The notes below the pieces were generated by a model. The model was given only the letters and a program-made list of their open reading frames with translations, had not been told where the DNA came from and did no database searches. Position numbers and translations under genes: made by a program. From Acidobacteria bacterium Mor1 (GTDB lineage: Bacteria > Acidobacteriota > Polarisedimenticolia > Polarisedimenticolales > Polarisedimenticolaceae), in NCBI GenBank assembly GCA_001664505.1, contig CP011806.1:564841-628840 (forward strand): DNA of 64,000 nucleotides, given 5' to 3'. Below are positions 8,675-19,152 of this stretch, piece after piece (position 1 is the first letter of the stretch; every line of letters starts with the position of its first letter).

Positions 8675-9652
8675 GTGCAGTCTTCCACCGCCTCGACCAC
8701 AGTCCTCTCCCGCTACTTCGCCGAGATCCGTGAGAACCGGCGACTCACCAAGGAAGAAGAGAAGGCGCTGGCCCGCCGGATCCAGGGCGGCGACAAGAGC
8801 GCCATCGACATCCTGGTGCGGGCGAACCTCAGCTTCGTGGTCAAGGTGGCCAGCGAGTACCGCAACCTCGGGATCGCCTTCGAGGACCTGCTCAACGAGG
8901 GCAACATCGGCCTGATCGAGGCGGCCCATCGCTTCGATGCGGACAAGGACACCAAGTTCATCAGCTACGCGGTGTGGTGGATCCGCAAGTCGATGCTCAA
9001 GGCGCTGGCGGACCACTCCAACATGGTGCGTGTGCCGACGCACCAGCTCAAGCGGGTGCGCGAGGTGCGCGCCGCCGAGGCGGCCCTGCGCCGCAAGCTG
9101 GGCCGCAAGCCGACCCGGGAAGAGATCTCCAAGAAGATCGAAGAGGACGTCAGCCGGGTCGACGAGGTGATGCAGCTGAGCCTGCACGGCGTCAGCATCG
9201 ACGAGAAGGTCGGCAAGAACGTCGACCGTCCGCTGAGCGACTTCATCGAGGACCCGGGCGCCGGGCACGTGGTCGATGCGATGATCGATCGCGAGTACGA
9301 GCATGATCTCGACGGCGCCCTCGACGAACTCAACGAGCAGGAGCGCTACGTCCTGACCCATCGCTTCGGCCTCGGCGGAACCAGCGCCATGACCCTCCAC
9401 GAGATCGGCAAGCAGATGGGGGTCAGCCGGGAACGGGTCCGCCAGATCGAAAACAAGGCCACGGCCAACCTGCGCAAGTATTTCAAGCGCCGGAACTCGG
9501 TGCAGGCGCCGTTGCGCCCCCGGGCGGGGCAGAAGAAGGTTGCCCGCAAGCGGGACCTGGTGGCGTCGGATGTCCCGGCCCCGGGAGTCGCCGACGAGGC
9601 TGCTGCGCACCATGGGGAAGAGGGCGATTCCCCCCAGGCGGTCGCGATCTGA
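8675..9652 (+). CDS. RNA polymerase sigma-70 family factor, RpoD/RpoS-type
   Basis: This 325-residue factor has region 1.2 at about 8-40 (VLSRYFAEIRENRRLTKEEE). Region 2 follows, with NLSFVVKVASEYRNLG, FEDLLNEGNIGLIEAA and the -10-binding KFISYAVWWIRKSMLKAL. Region 3 covers about 115-190. Region 4 ends in the helix-turn-helix MTLHEIGKQMGVSRERVRQIENKA. It has no region 1.1 and carries a basic tail of about 50 residues rich in Arg, Lys and Pro. Its length and domains fit a group 2 (RpoS/SigB-like) factor or a short primary sigma factor. The start is GTG with AAGGAG 5 bases upstream. Which regulon it serves cannot be told from the sequence. Confidence 0.9.
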   Translation: MQSSTASTTVLSRYFAEIRENRRLTKEEEKALARRIQGGDKSAIDILVRANLSFVVKVASEYRNLGIAFEDLLNEGNIGLIEAAHRFDADKDTKFISYAVWWIRKSMLKALADHSNMVRVPTHQLKRVREVRAAEAALRRKLGRKPTREEISKKIEEDVSRVDEVMQLSLHGVSIDEKVGKNVDRPLSDFIEDPGAGHVVDAMIDREYEHDLDGALDELNEQERYVLTHRFGLGGTSAMTLHEIGKQMGVSRERVRQIENKATANLRKYFKRRNSVQAPLRPRAGQKKVARKRDLVASDVPAPGVADEAAAHHGEEGDSPQAVAI

Positions 9653-9711
9653 CCCTGTCGGTTCCGTGATAGGGTGCCTGCGACCCCTCTGACCGGGTCG
9701 CGGAGCCCACG

Positions 9712-10449
9712 TTGCCCGAGCCCCTTGGGTACATCCTGCTGTTCGGCGCCGGCCTGATCGCCGGAGCGCTCAACGTCATCGCCGGCGGCGGCTCCTTCCT
9801 CACCCTTCCGATCCTGATCTTCCTGGGCCTGCCCCCCACGGTGGCCAACGGCACCAACCGGGTCGGGATCCTGTTGCAGAACGTCGGTGCCGTCTGGGGC
9901 TTCCGGCGCCACAACGTGCTCGACACCCGTGACTGGGCCTGGGTCCTGATTCCGGCGGTGGCCGGGTCCGTTGCCGGCACCGCTCTGGCCCTGTGGGTCG
10001 GCGACGCCGCCTTCCAGCGGATCCTGGCGAGCCTGATGATCGTGGCGACCCTGGGCAGCCTGTGGTCGCCGAGGATCGGCGGCGAGGGGCGTGCGGGTCT
10101 GTCCCGTGGGCCGTTGGCCCTCGGTTTCCTCGTCGCCGGGGTCTACGGGGGCTTCGTTCAGGCCGGCGTGGGGTTCCTGATCCTGACCGTCACCAGCCTT
10201 GCCGGACTGGATCTGGTTCGGGGCAACGCCCTCAAGGTCTTCTGCATTCTGGCCTTCACCGGGGTATCCCTCGCCATCTTCGCCTGGAGCGGCAAGGTGG
10301 AGTGGATTCCGGGGCTGGCGCTGGCCGGGGGCACGATCCTCGGCGGGCAGCTGGGGGTGCGCTGGACCGTGCAGAAGGGGCACGCCTGGATCCGAGGCGT
10401 AGTCACCGTGGCGGTGCTGGCCATGGCGGTCCTCCTCTGGCTGCGCTGA
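9712..10449 (+). CDS. TSUP (TauE/SafE) family permease
   Basis: This 245-residue integral membrane protein has about eight hydrophobic segments. The family signature is at the N terminus: GLIAGALNVIAGGGSFLTLPIL with Gly-rich loops, then PPTVANGTNRVGILLQN. The second half repeats the pattern (VYGGFVQAGVGFLIL and DLVRGNALKVF). TSUP proteins move sulfite, sulfonates or other small organic anions across the inner membrane; this one's substrate is unknown. Translation starts at TTG with CGGAG 6 bases upstream. The end of the gene lies in a 20-bp tandem repeat. Confidence 0.8.
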   Translation: MPEPLGYILLFGAGLIAGALNVIAGGGSFLTLPILIFLGLPPTVANGTNRVGILLQNVGAVWGFRRHNVLDTRDWAWVLIPAVAGSVAGTALALWVGDAAFQRILASLMIVATLGSLWSPRIGGEGRAGLSRGPLALGFLVAGVYGGFVQAGVGFLILTVTSLAGLDLVRGNALKVFCILAFTGVSLAIFAWSGKVEWIPGLALAGGTILGGQLGVRWTVQKGHAWIRGVVTVAVLAMAVLLWLR

Positions 10450-10490
10450 GCCTGCTCGGGCTGCGCTGAGCCTGCTCGGGCTGCGCTGAG
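10441..10490. repeat. 20-bp tandem repeat, 2.5 copies
   Basis: The unit CTGCGCTGAGCCTGCTCGGG occurs at 10441-10460 and 10461-10480, with a half unit at 10481-10490. The first copy includes the stop codon of the permease gene, so the array has spread from the coding end into the intergenic region. Confidence 0.85.
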
Positions 10491-10564
10491 ATATAGTGGC
10501 GCGGTTGCGCCGTCGGCGCAGGAGCGTGCGCGGTGCGGCGCACGTGGAATGAAGGAGACCCCTC

Positions 10565-11913
10565 GTGAAACTGCGGATCCTATCGAGCGTTGCGCTGCTC
10601 ATCGCCCTCCTGGGCGGAAGCCCGGCCGTCGCCGAGGAAGACATGAAAAAGATCTTCCCCTACGCAATCGAAACCGAGACCCTGGACAACGGCCTCAAGG
10701 TGGTGCTCGTGCCGATGGCGTCCGAGGGACTGGTGTCCTACTGGACCATCGTGCGCACCGGTGCGCGGGACGAGTACGAGGCGGGCTACACCGGCTTCGC
10801 TCATTTCTTCGAGCACATGATGTTCCGGGGCACCGAGAGGTACCCCCAGGACAAGTACAACGAAGAGATCACCCGGATGGGCGCGGACGCCAACGCGTTC
10901 ACCAGCAACGACCTCACCGCCTATCACCTCAACGTGACCTCCGACGTGGTCGAGAAGGTGATGGAGCTGGAAAGCGATCGCTTCCAGAACCTCTCCTATC
11001 CGGTCGGCGCGTTCAAGACCGAGGCCGGAGCGGTCTACGGGGAATACCGCAAGAACCGGATGAACCCGTTCTTTGCCATCTCCGAGGCGATGCGCAAGGA
11101 GGCGTTCGAGAAGCACACCTACGGGCACACCGCCATGGGCTATGAAGAAGACATCAAGAACATGCCTGAGATGTTCGACTACAGCCGCTCGTTCTTCAAG
11201 CGCCACTACCGGCCCGAGAACTGCGTGCTGCTGATCGCCGGCGATATCGAATCCGCTGCGACGATGGATCTGGTGCGCAAGTACTACGGCGGCTGGGAGC
11301 CGGGCTACGTCGAGCCGGAGATCCCGGTCGAGCCGGAGCAGAAGGCCGAGAAGCGAATCGATGTGGCCTATCCCGGGCGCACCCTGCCGATCGTCTGGAT
11401 GGGCTACAAGTCCGGCCATTTCGATCCCGCCGACAAGACCTGGGTTGCGGGGATGCTGCTCGGTCCGCTGGCCTTCGGCCAGACCAGCGACCTTTTCAAG
11501 AAGCTGGTCCTCGACGAGCAGGTGATCGAGTTCGTCCAGGGGCGGCCCGATATGAGCCGGGATCCGGGACTCTTCAGCGTGATCACCCGGATCAAGGATC
11601 CGGAGAAGGTGGACTACGTGGTTTCCGAGATCGACCGGGTGATCGCCGGGTTCCAGGAATCACCGCCCGATGCCGGCCGGCTGGCCGATGAGAAATCCAA
11701 CGTGAAGTACAGCTTCCTGATGGGGCTCGAGACCCCGGACAACGTCGCCAGCTCGCTCTCGCGGATCATCGCCGCGACCGGTGGGACCGAGGCGATCGAG
11801 ACGATGTACCGGACCCTCGACGCGGTGACTCCCGAAGACGTTCAGGCGGCGGCTCGCGCCTACCTGACCAAGGAGCGCCGGACCCTTGCGATCCTGCGGG
11901 CGGGAGGTGCCCA

Positions 11914-11917
<4 letters not shown>
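10565..11917 (+). CDS. M16 family zinc peptidase, catalytic subunit
   Basis: This is a 450-residue exported protein. The signal peptide is at about 1-23 (ending SPAVAEE). The inverted zinc motif HFFEH lies in FAHFFEHMMFRGT near residue 80, followed by the distal Glu-rich segment with TEAGAVYGEYRKN. The two M16 half-domains are present. Family members are periplasmic or secreted processing proteases that degrade small peptides. Translation starts at GTG behind GGAG. The stop overlaps the start of the next gene by 4 bases (ATGA), the standard arrangement for an active and inactive M16 pair forming one peptidase. Confidence 0.9.
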
Positions 11918-13449
<1,532 letters not shown>

Positions 13450-13456
13450 TCGGCAT

Positions 13457-14818
13457 TCAGCGGGAAGAAGCCGGCGTCAATCGTGAGAGTGCTGCCTGAA
13501 GCCAGAGGTAGAAGGCGACCGACGGCAGGATCGCGGCGATCAGCAGGCCGATCAACAGACCCGAGAAGGCGGTGTGGCCCAGGTTTTCCGCCAGGGCCAT
13601 GCCGCCCCACGCCAGGGGTGCGGTCAACAGGATGTAGCGCAGCGCCGCGATGATCATGCCGGGGTTGCCCCGGTTCATCCCCTCGAAGATCGGCCGGCAA
13701 AGCAAGAAGGGCGCCCCCGCCAGACAACCGAGAGGCACCAGCCGCAGGGCGAACGCCGTGTACTGCTGGGAGACGGCGGTCTCGGCCAGGTTGGCCGCGA
13801 GCCAATCGCCGCCCAACAAGGTCAGCGGCGCCAGCAGCAGTACCGCGTACAGCGCCGTCGCGCCGGTGGCCTGACGGATGCCCTGTCGAACCCCGCCGAT
13901 ATCGTCCGCCCCGAAGCGCCGGGCTGCGTAGGGCAGCATCGCCACCGCCGTTGCGATCACCGGCTGGATGGCGAACAGCAGTACCCGGGAGTAGATCGAG
14001 AACGCTGCGATCGATTCGGTCGGGTAGGGAGTGCGGGCCAGCATCCAGTTGATCACCGCGATCTCGGTGGACATCAACACGAAGGAGACCGACGACGGGA
14101 TCGCGAGGGACAGGATCGTGCGGTAGGGCGTGGGATCCAGTTCGGTGTTCGGCGTCTCTCCCTCTTCCTTGCGGCGTCGCTCATGTTGGCCGGCACGGTA
14201 CAGAGCGTAGGCCAGGCCGCCGACCCGGCCGATGACCGTCGAGAGGGCGATGCCGAAGATTCCCCATTCGAAGCCGAACACGAAGACGACGTTGAGGATC
14301 ACGTTGATGATGTTGGAGTAGAGCCCGGCAATCATCGTCGCCTTGGTGTCCTCATGGGCCTTGACCAGGGAGTCGGGGATGATCGACCAGAACGAGGTGG
14401 CCGCGGAGCCGATGATCAGCACCGTGCCGTAGATCCGGAACTCCCGGGTGACCGCTTCGCTCAGCCCCAACCACGAGGCACCGAACCAGATGCCCACGCC
14501 GATCAGGGCGAACAGGGGAGAGGCGACCATGACGATGCGCCAGGTGGTCGCCAGATACTGGTCGATCTTGGCGCCGGCCCGGGCGCCGATCGAACGGGAG
14601 AGGGCGGAAGTCAGCCCGGTGGAGACCCCGACCCACAGCGCGATCATCAAGAACTCGAAGGGCCAGACCAGGCCGATCGCGGCCACGCCGGCGTCCCCGA
14701 TCTTGTAGGCGGCGAAGGCGGTGTCGACCAGGGAGAAGGCCGCGCGCATGACGAAGGACACCACCAGAGGCGCGGCCATCCGTAGCAGCGGGGTGCCGGT
14801 CTCCGACTTTGGGCTCAC
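13457..14818 (-). CDS. MATE family efflux transporter
   Basis: This 453-residue inner-membrane protein has about twelve hydrophobic segments in two homologous halves. Family features are PLVVSFVMRAAFSLVDTAFAAYKIGDAGVAAIGLVWPF at the N terminus (residues about 14-52), GLTSALSRSIGA and the second-half GINWMLART-like loop. MATE proteins export drugs or metabolites in exchange for sodium or protons; the substrate is unknown. Translation starts at GTG with GGAGAA upstream. The stop is convergent with the M16 pair and only 7 bases away. A 15-base palindrome 107 bases upstream is a possible operator. Confidence 0.85.
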   Translation of the reverse strand: MSPKSETGTPLLRMAAPLVVSFVMRAAFSLVDTAFAAYKIGDAGVAAIGLVWPFEFLMIALWVGVSTGLTSALSRSIGARAGAKIDQYLATTWRIVMVASPLFALIGVGIWFGASWLGLSEAVTREFRIYGTVLIIGSAATSFWSIIPDSLVKAHEDTKATMIAGLYSNIINVILNVVFVFGFEWGIFGIALSTVIGRVGGLAYALYRAGQHERRRKEEGETPNTELDPTPYRTILSLAIPSSVSFVLMSTEIAVINWMLARTPYPTESIAAFSIYSRVLLFAIQPVIATAVAMLPYAARRFGADDIGGVRQGIRQATGATALYAVLLLAPLTLLGGDWLAANLAETAVSQQYTAFALRLVPLGCLAGAPFLLCRPIFEGMNRGNPGMIIAALRYILLTAPLAWGGMALAENLGHTAFSGLLIGLLIAAILPSVAFYLWLQAALSRLTPASSR

Positions 14819-14924
14819 GCAGGGTTCTCCGGGGGGATCACGCCCGGTCCTTCCGCGGAACCCGGGCGCTCGCCGTCACCATAGAACGTCAGCGGCAAGT
14901 TCGCCCGAATTTCGCAGGATTCCG

Positions 14925-14939
14925 CTGTCATGCTGACAG
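14925..14939. promoter_or_regulatory. 15-base palindrome, candidate operator of the MATE gene
   Basis: CTGTCATGCTGACAG is a perfect palindrome with 6-base arms and a 3-base centre. It lies in the gap upstream of the MATE gene and downstream of the KPEP-repeat gene. It has no T tract and is too small for a terminator, so a repressor site is the better guess. Confidence 0.35.
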
Positions 14940-14958
14940 TGGGCGGCCGGCCCGGGGG

Positions 14959-16299
14959 TCACAGCGCGCGGAGCACGCGTATCTCGGCGACCTCCACCGG
15001 AATCGACCCCTCGATGCGGAACTGGGCGAAGGCGGGGTCGCTGACCAGTACCGCGCCACCGCCGCCGTCTAGCTGCACCCGGTAGCGGCCGTCGGGCAGG
15101 CCGGAGATCGACCAGGCGCCATCGGCGGCAGGCACGATCCGCGCGGCCTCGTTGAGAATGCTGTCCGGGCCAAGCAGGATCACTGCCTTGACCCGGGCGA
15201 GAGCCGGGCCGCTCAGCTTTCCCTGAACCTGGGGCGGCTGGCCCCGTTCGGGCTCAGGCTTCGGCTCAGGCTTCGGCTCAGGCTTCGGCTCGGGCTTCGG
15301 CTCGGGCTTCGGCTCGGGCTTCGGCTCGGGCTTCGGTTCAGGCTTCGGCTCAGGCTTCGGCTCAGGCTTCGGCTCAGGCTTCGGCTCAGGCTTCGGCTCA
15401 GGCTTCGGCTCAGGCTTCGGCTCAGGCTTCGGCTCAGGCTTCGGCTCAGGGCTCGGCTCGGCCTTCGGCTCAGGCCGGTTGGCGGCGATGTCCGTCTGGA
15501 AGGTCCGCAGCGGGCCGGTCCAGAAGCGGAAGATCGAGCCGTCGGCCAGGGACACCTCACCGAGTCCGCTGCCGCCGTCCAGGCCGAGCTCCCGGGCCTC
15601 TCCGGGAATCACGAGAGTCTCACGGAAGGGCATCTGTTCCCGGGTAGGAGGGTCCGACAGGTCCACAAGAACCAGCCGGTCCGTCTGGCCCATCAACACC
15701 TGGTCGCTGTCGGGAATCGGCAACACGGCGAAGTTGAGGCCGGGAATGCGGAACAGCGGGCCGCTTCGCAGGTCCGGCAGCAGCAACACCCGGAGTTCGT
15801 CCTCGCAGGGCAGGAGAATCGCGTCGCCGCCGTTGCTCAGGGCCAGCTTGCCCACGCTCCGGGGCAGGGGCGCCTCGTGGCGGGCGCGCAGGGTGTCGAC
15901 GTCGATCCGCACCAGGTAGCTGTCCGCGGGCCCGCGCCGGGTCCAGCGCTCCATCGCCACGAACAGCTCGTTGCCGCCCGGGGCGAACAGCAGGGAACGC
16001 ACGCGTCCCGACAGTTCCAGGTCGACTGGCTTGGACTCGGCGGGGTCCAGCAGGCGGATCACCGATTTCTTACGCTTGCCCGGAAGTTCGAAGGCGCCGG
16101 CGGCCAGGGTCAGGCTACGATCCGTCGCGACCGCCACAGGCGCCTCGAGATCGAGGCGCTCGAGTAGGCGTTGCCGCTCATCTTCGGCCTGGACGAGGCT
16201 TCCCCCGAGGACGCAGCACAAGGCGAGCGCGACGACGGCATACCACCTGCTGCGTGGCCCGGATCGCGGCCCGGCCGGCCTTTCCGCGATTCCCCGCAT
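14959..16299 (-). CDS. Secreted protein with Lys-Pro-Glu-Pro repeat tract and C-terminal carboxypeptidase-regulatory-like domain
   Basis: This is a 446-residue exported protein. After a signal peptide ending near LVQAED, residues about 40-280 look like a WD/YVTN-type propeller that monitors or binds ([30 protein letters not shown]). A tract of about 17 Lys-Pro-Glu-Pro repeats follows, a rigid charged spacer like the KP/EP arms of TonB. The last 100 residues contain [17 protein letters not shown], typical of carboxypeptidase-regulatory-like beta sandwiches. The start chosen has GGAGGAAGGGACC directly before ATG; a longer in-frame start exists 42 bases upstream. The function is not known. The spacer suggests it spans cell wall or periplasm. 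Confidence 0.6.
   Translation of the reverse strand: MRGIAERPAGPRSGPRSRWYAVVALALCCVLGGSLVQAEDERQRLLERLDLEAPVAVATDRSLTLAAGAFELPGKRKKSVIRLLDPAESKPVDLELSGRVRSLLFAPGGNELFVAMERWTRRGPADSYLVRIDVDTLRARHEAPLPRSVGKLALSNGGDAILLPCEDELRVLLLPDLRSGPLFRIPGLNFAVLPIPDSDQVLMGQTDRLVLVDLSDPPTREQMPFRETLVIPGEARELGLDGGSGLGEVSLADGSIFRFWTGPLRTFQTDIAANRPEPKAEPSPEPKPEPKPEPKPEPKPEPKPEPKPEPKPEPKPEPKPEPKPEPKPEPKPEPKPEPKPEPKPEPKPEPERGQPPQVQGKLSGPALARVKAVILLGPDSILNEAARIVPAADGAWSISGLPDGRYRVQLDGGGGAVLVSDPAFAQFRIEGSIPVEVAEIRVLRAL
15250..15450. repeat. 12-bp tandem repeat encoding Lys-Pro-Glu-Pro
   Basis: About 17 copies of a 12-base unit (GGCTTCGGCTCA, with occasional CGGG variants) run without interruption inside the gene at 14959-16299. 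Third-base variants fall in blocks, which suggests recent unequal expansion. Confidence 0.9.
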
Positions 16300-16483
16300 G
16301 GTCCCTTCCTCCGCCCCTCGAACCGAATGCCGGTGGGTCACCGACCTCGGCCAACCCGAGCATGCCAGTTCGTCAGCCCCGCCGCAATGGCGCCGGGGGA
16401 TCGTTGGCCGATCCCCCGGGGATTACGCTTTCGTAGCCCGCGAATCCCCGCGCCCGGATCGTGGCGTTGGGCCGCCTCGTGCC

Positions 16484-16498
16484 TATATTTGCCCAGGC
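16484..16498 (+). promoter_or_regulatory. Possible -10 element directly before the kinase start
   Basis: TATATT (16484-16489) ends 9 bases before the ATG at 16499, and no Shine-Dalgarno sequence is visible. If used, it would start transcription at about the ATG and give a leaderless message. No good -35 hexamer is found at 16-18 bases. Confidence 0.3.
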
Positions 16499-18844
16499 AT
16501 GCACCAATCAGCGCGAAAACCGTTCCAGAAGACGTTGTTGTCCGTTCTTGCCGTCGTGGGCCTGGCAGCCGCCGTTCCCGCGTGGGTGCTGACGGGCCCT
16601 GTGGCGATCGTGGCCTCGCTCCTCTGCGTGGCCGGCGCGGCCTTCTGGGCCCAGGGCCGGTTGATGCGTCCGATCGACCGGTTGGCCGTCGCTGCCGATC
16701 GAATCGTCGGCGAGCAGGACTACACGACCCGCCTGAAATGCGACCGCCACGGGGAGTTCAGGGGCATCGCCTCGGCGCTCAACGGGCTGCTGGACGAGAT
16801 CCAGCAGCGGGAGCTGGCCATGGTGCGGGCCGGAGACGAAGCCCGGGAAGTGCTCGATAGCCGGCTGCTCGCGCTGCAGCAGCAGATCGATGACGAGAAG
16901 CAGCACTCCCGGCTGAAGTCCGAATTCATCCGGACCATCAGCCACGAGATTCGCGGCCCTCTGGATCACATCATCGGCTCGACCCAGCTGGCGATGGAGT
17001 CGGTAGGGCGCCGCGAACTGCATGACTATCTGCGGTCGGTCAAACCCACCGCCGATCACCTGCTGCACATCCTGAACAACGTGTTGGATCTCTCCCGGCT
17101 GGAATCGGGGCGGATCGAGGTGGACCGGATCCCGTTCAGCCTGCGTGGCTGCGTCGGGGACACGGTACGGACCCTGGGCTACATGGCCGAAGGCAGGGGC
17201 CTCGAGCTCCAATGCCACATCCCCGAGAATCTGCCCGATGCGCTGCTGGGCGATCCGGGCCGCATTCGCCAGCTGGTGGTGAACCTGGCCCAGAGTCGTC
17301 TTGGACGCACCTCCTCGGGCGAGGTCTCGGTTCGCGTCCGGCTCGAGCCGGTCACCGACTCGACGGTGCTGCACTTCGAGGTGTCCGCTCCGGGCGGTGC
17401 CGCCGCCGACCCGGTCGAGCAGGCGCTCCTCTCCGGCGAACAACCCCTGGGAGGCGCCGAGGCCTGGCGCAACGGGGCCAACGGGCTCGGGCTGTCGATC
17501 TCGCGCAAGCTGGTCGACCTGCTGGGAGGCCGGCTGTGGTCCAGCACCGACGGGCCGACCGGATACACGATTCACTTCACGGTTCCCGTCGAGCTTCAGG
17601 AAGCCCGGGATGCCGCGCGGCCTCGCCATATCGGCTCCACCCGTCTGCAGGACATGCGGGTTCTGGTCGTCGACGATAACGAGACCAGCCGCCGCATGGT
17701 CTGCGACCTGTTGTCCGGTTGGGGCATGCAGGTGGTCCAGCTCGACGGAAGCGCAGCGGCCGAACAGACTCTGATCGACGCCGCGTTGGCCCACGAGCCC
17801 TTCGAGTTCGCGATCATCGATGCGGACATGCCGGGTATCGACGGCTTCGAGCTTTGCCGCCGTATCCGGGAGTCCCGGGACGTCGGCGAGACTCCAATTC
17901 TGTTGCTGAGCCCCGTCGGCCGCATGGGCGACGGCGCACGCTGCCGTGAACTCTGCATCGATGGGTACCTGACCAAGCCGGTCAGTTCTGCCGAGCTCCT
18001 CGGAGCGATTCGGACGATCCTCGGTTATCGAGCAGGCACCGCCTCCGGCGAAGAGCTGGTCACCCGGCACTCCCTGCGGGAGACCCGGCTGCACCTGCAT
18101 ATCCTGGTCGCCGAGCAGGACGACGTTCAACGCATGGTCACTCGCCGTATGCTGCGCAAGCGGGGCCACACGGTCCTCGCCGTCGGCAGCGGCAAGGAGG
18201 TCCTGGAGCAGGTCGACGACACCCAGTTCGACCTCCTGCTCCTCGATCTCGATCTCGCTGACCTCGACGGTTATCAGGTCGCCCGTGGCGTCCGTGGGTC
18301 CGAGGCGGAAAGCGGCCGCCGCCTGCCGATCGTCGGTCTGGGGCGGACTGCCGACGAAGGGGAGCGGTTGCGTTCCTCGGAGGCCGGCATCGACGCCGTG
18401 GTGGCCAAGCCGATCGACGCCCAACGCCTCGAACGGGCGATCGAGCAGTCGGTCGGCGACGCCCAGCGGATGGAGTTCCACCGGACCGAATTCGCCGGCG
18501 GCGGATCGCTGATCGATCCGGCGGTGGCGCTGGACCGGGCCGGTGGGAACACCGCCGAGCTCTCGGAGCAGATCGAGGTGTTTCTGGACGTGACCCCCGG
18601 TCTGCTCGACGAGATCCGTACCGGCATCGATCGTGGCGACGCCAGCGTCGTGGAGCAGGCCTCGAACCGTTTGAGCGGCTCCCTCGAGAGTTTCGGCGCC
18701 GGGCCGGCGGCCGATACCGCCTTCCGGCTGGAACGGGTCGGAAGGGAGGGGCATCTGGATCAGGCCGAGCAGGCGCTGGATGTCCTGGAGGATCAGCTCA
18801 GCCAGGTTCGCCGGGAGCTGAGCGCCCTCGGGCAACGGGGCTGA
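16499..18844 (+). CDS. Hybrid sensor histidine kinase with degenerate ATP-binding and Hpt domains
   Basis: This is a 781-residue membrane protein. Two hydrophobic segments lie at about 10-50, a HAMP-like linker at 50-105, a coiled coil at 100-140, and a HisKA domain has His149 in TISHEIRGP. The HATPase domain is eroded. Its N box reads NLAQSRLGRT, with Ser266 for the Mg-binding Asn, and the G1 box reads VSAPGGA, with Ala297 for the adenine-binding Asp. The G2 box GLGLSISRKL is intact. Two receiver domains follow with Asp441 (IIDADMPG) and Asp583 (LLDLDLAD). The C-terminal Hpt-like bundle has Asn723 where the phospho-accepting His should be. It may be a phosphorylation-regulated scaffold rather than an active kinase. 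No partner regulator is adjacent. Confidence 0.85.
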   Translation: MHQSARKPFQKTLLSVLAVVGLAAAVPAWVLTGPVAIVASLLCVAGAAFWAQGRLMRPIDRLAVAADRIVGEQDYTTRLKCDRHGEFRGIASALNGLLDEIQQRELAMVRAGDEAREVLDSRLLALQQQIDDEKQHSRLKSEFIRTISHEIRGPLDHIIGSTQLAMESVGRRELHDYLRSVKPTADHLLHILNNVLDLSRLESGRIEVDRIPFSLRGCVGDTVRTLGYMAEGRGLELQCHIPENLPDALLGDPGRIRQLVVNLAQSRLGRTSSGEVSVRVRLEPVTDSTVLHFEVSAPGGAAADPVEQALLSGEQPLGGAEAWRNGANGLGLSISRKLVDLLGGRLWSSTDGPTGYTIHFTVPVELQEARDAARPRHIGSTRLQDMRVLVVDDNETSRRMVCDLLSGWGMQVVQLDGSAAAEQTLIDAALAHEPFEFAIIDADMPGIDGFELCRRIRESRDVGETPILLLSPVGRMGDGARCRELCIDGYLTKPVSSAELLGAIRTILGYRAGTASGEELVTRHSLRETRLHLHILVAEQDDVQRMVTRRMLRKRGHTVLAVGSGKEVLEQVDDTQFDLLLLDLDLADLDGYQVARGVRGSEAESGRRLPIVGLGRTADEGERLRSSEAGIDAVVAKPIDAQRLERAIEQSVGDAQRMEFHRTEFAGGGSLIDPAVALDRAGGNTAELSEQIEVFLDVTPGLLDEIRTGIDRGDASVVEQASNRLSGSLESFGAGPAADTAFRLERVGREGHLDQAEQALDVLEDQLSQVRRELSALGQRG

Positions 18845-18918
18845 GCCCCGAAACCAGGTCCGCGCTCCCGGCTTGAACCGGTTTGGCGTCCCGTGGTGAT
18901 CGCGGTTACGCTCTAGCC

Positions 18919-19152
18919 ATGAGCGACCCCCTGCAGCAGGCCAGCCTTTGCCCCAGGTGTCACTGGGTGCGCCGTGTGGAATCCGCCCGCGGATCGATGT
19001 TCTTGCTCTGCGGGCTGGCCGGGGTCGAACCGGGCTTCCCGAAGTATCCGCGCCTTCCGGTGCTGGAGTGCGCCGGTTTCCGTCCCGCAGCGGACGCGCA
19101 CGAAGCGGCGCCGGCATCGGCCGAGACCGAACCGGGGACGAGAGAACCATGA
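18919..19152 (+). CDS. Small Cys-containing (zinc-ribbon-like) protein
   Basis: This 77-residue soluble protein has the motif LCPRCHWVRRVESARGS followed by FLLCGL and PVLECAGF. The CxxC plus two later Cys could bind one zinc ion. The C terminus is Ala/Glu/Pro-rich and probably disordered. The ATG at 18919 is chosen because the conserved part starts just after it. Its stop overlaps the start of the secreted HExxH gene by 4 bases (ATGA), so the two are coupled. The function is unknown; similar short CPRC proteins are seen in other high-GC bacteria. Confidence 0.65.
   Translation: MSDPLQQASLCPRCHWVRRVESARGSMFLLCGLAGVEPGFPKYPRLPVLECAGFRPAADAHEAAPASAETEPGTREP

Noticed and set aside
15250-15450. 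Possible CRISPR-like repeat array
   Set aside because: The repeats are 12 bases, contiguous, without spacers and in frame with a coding gene.
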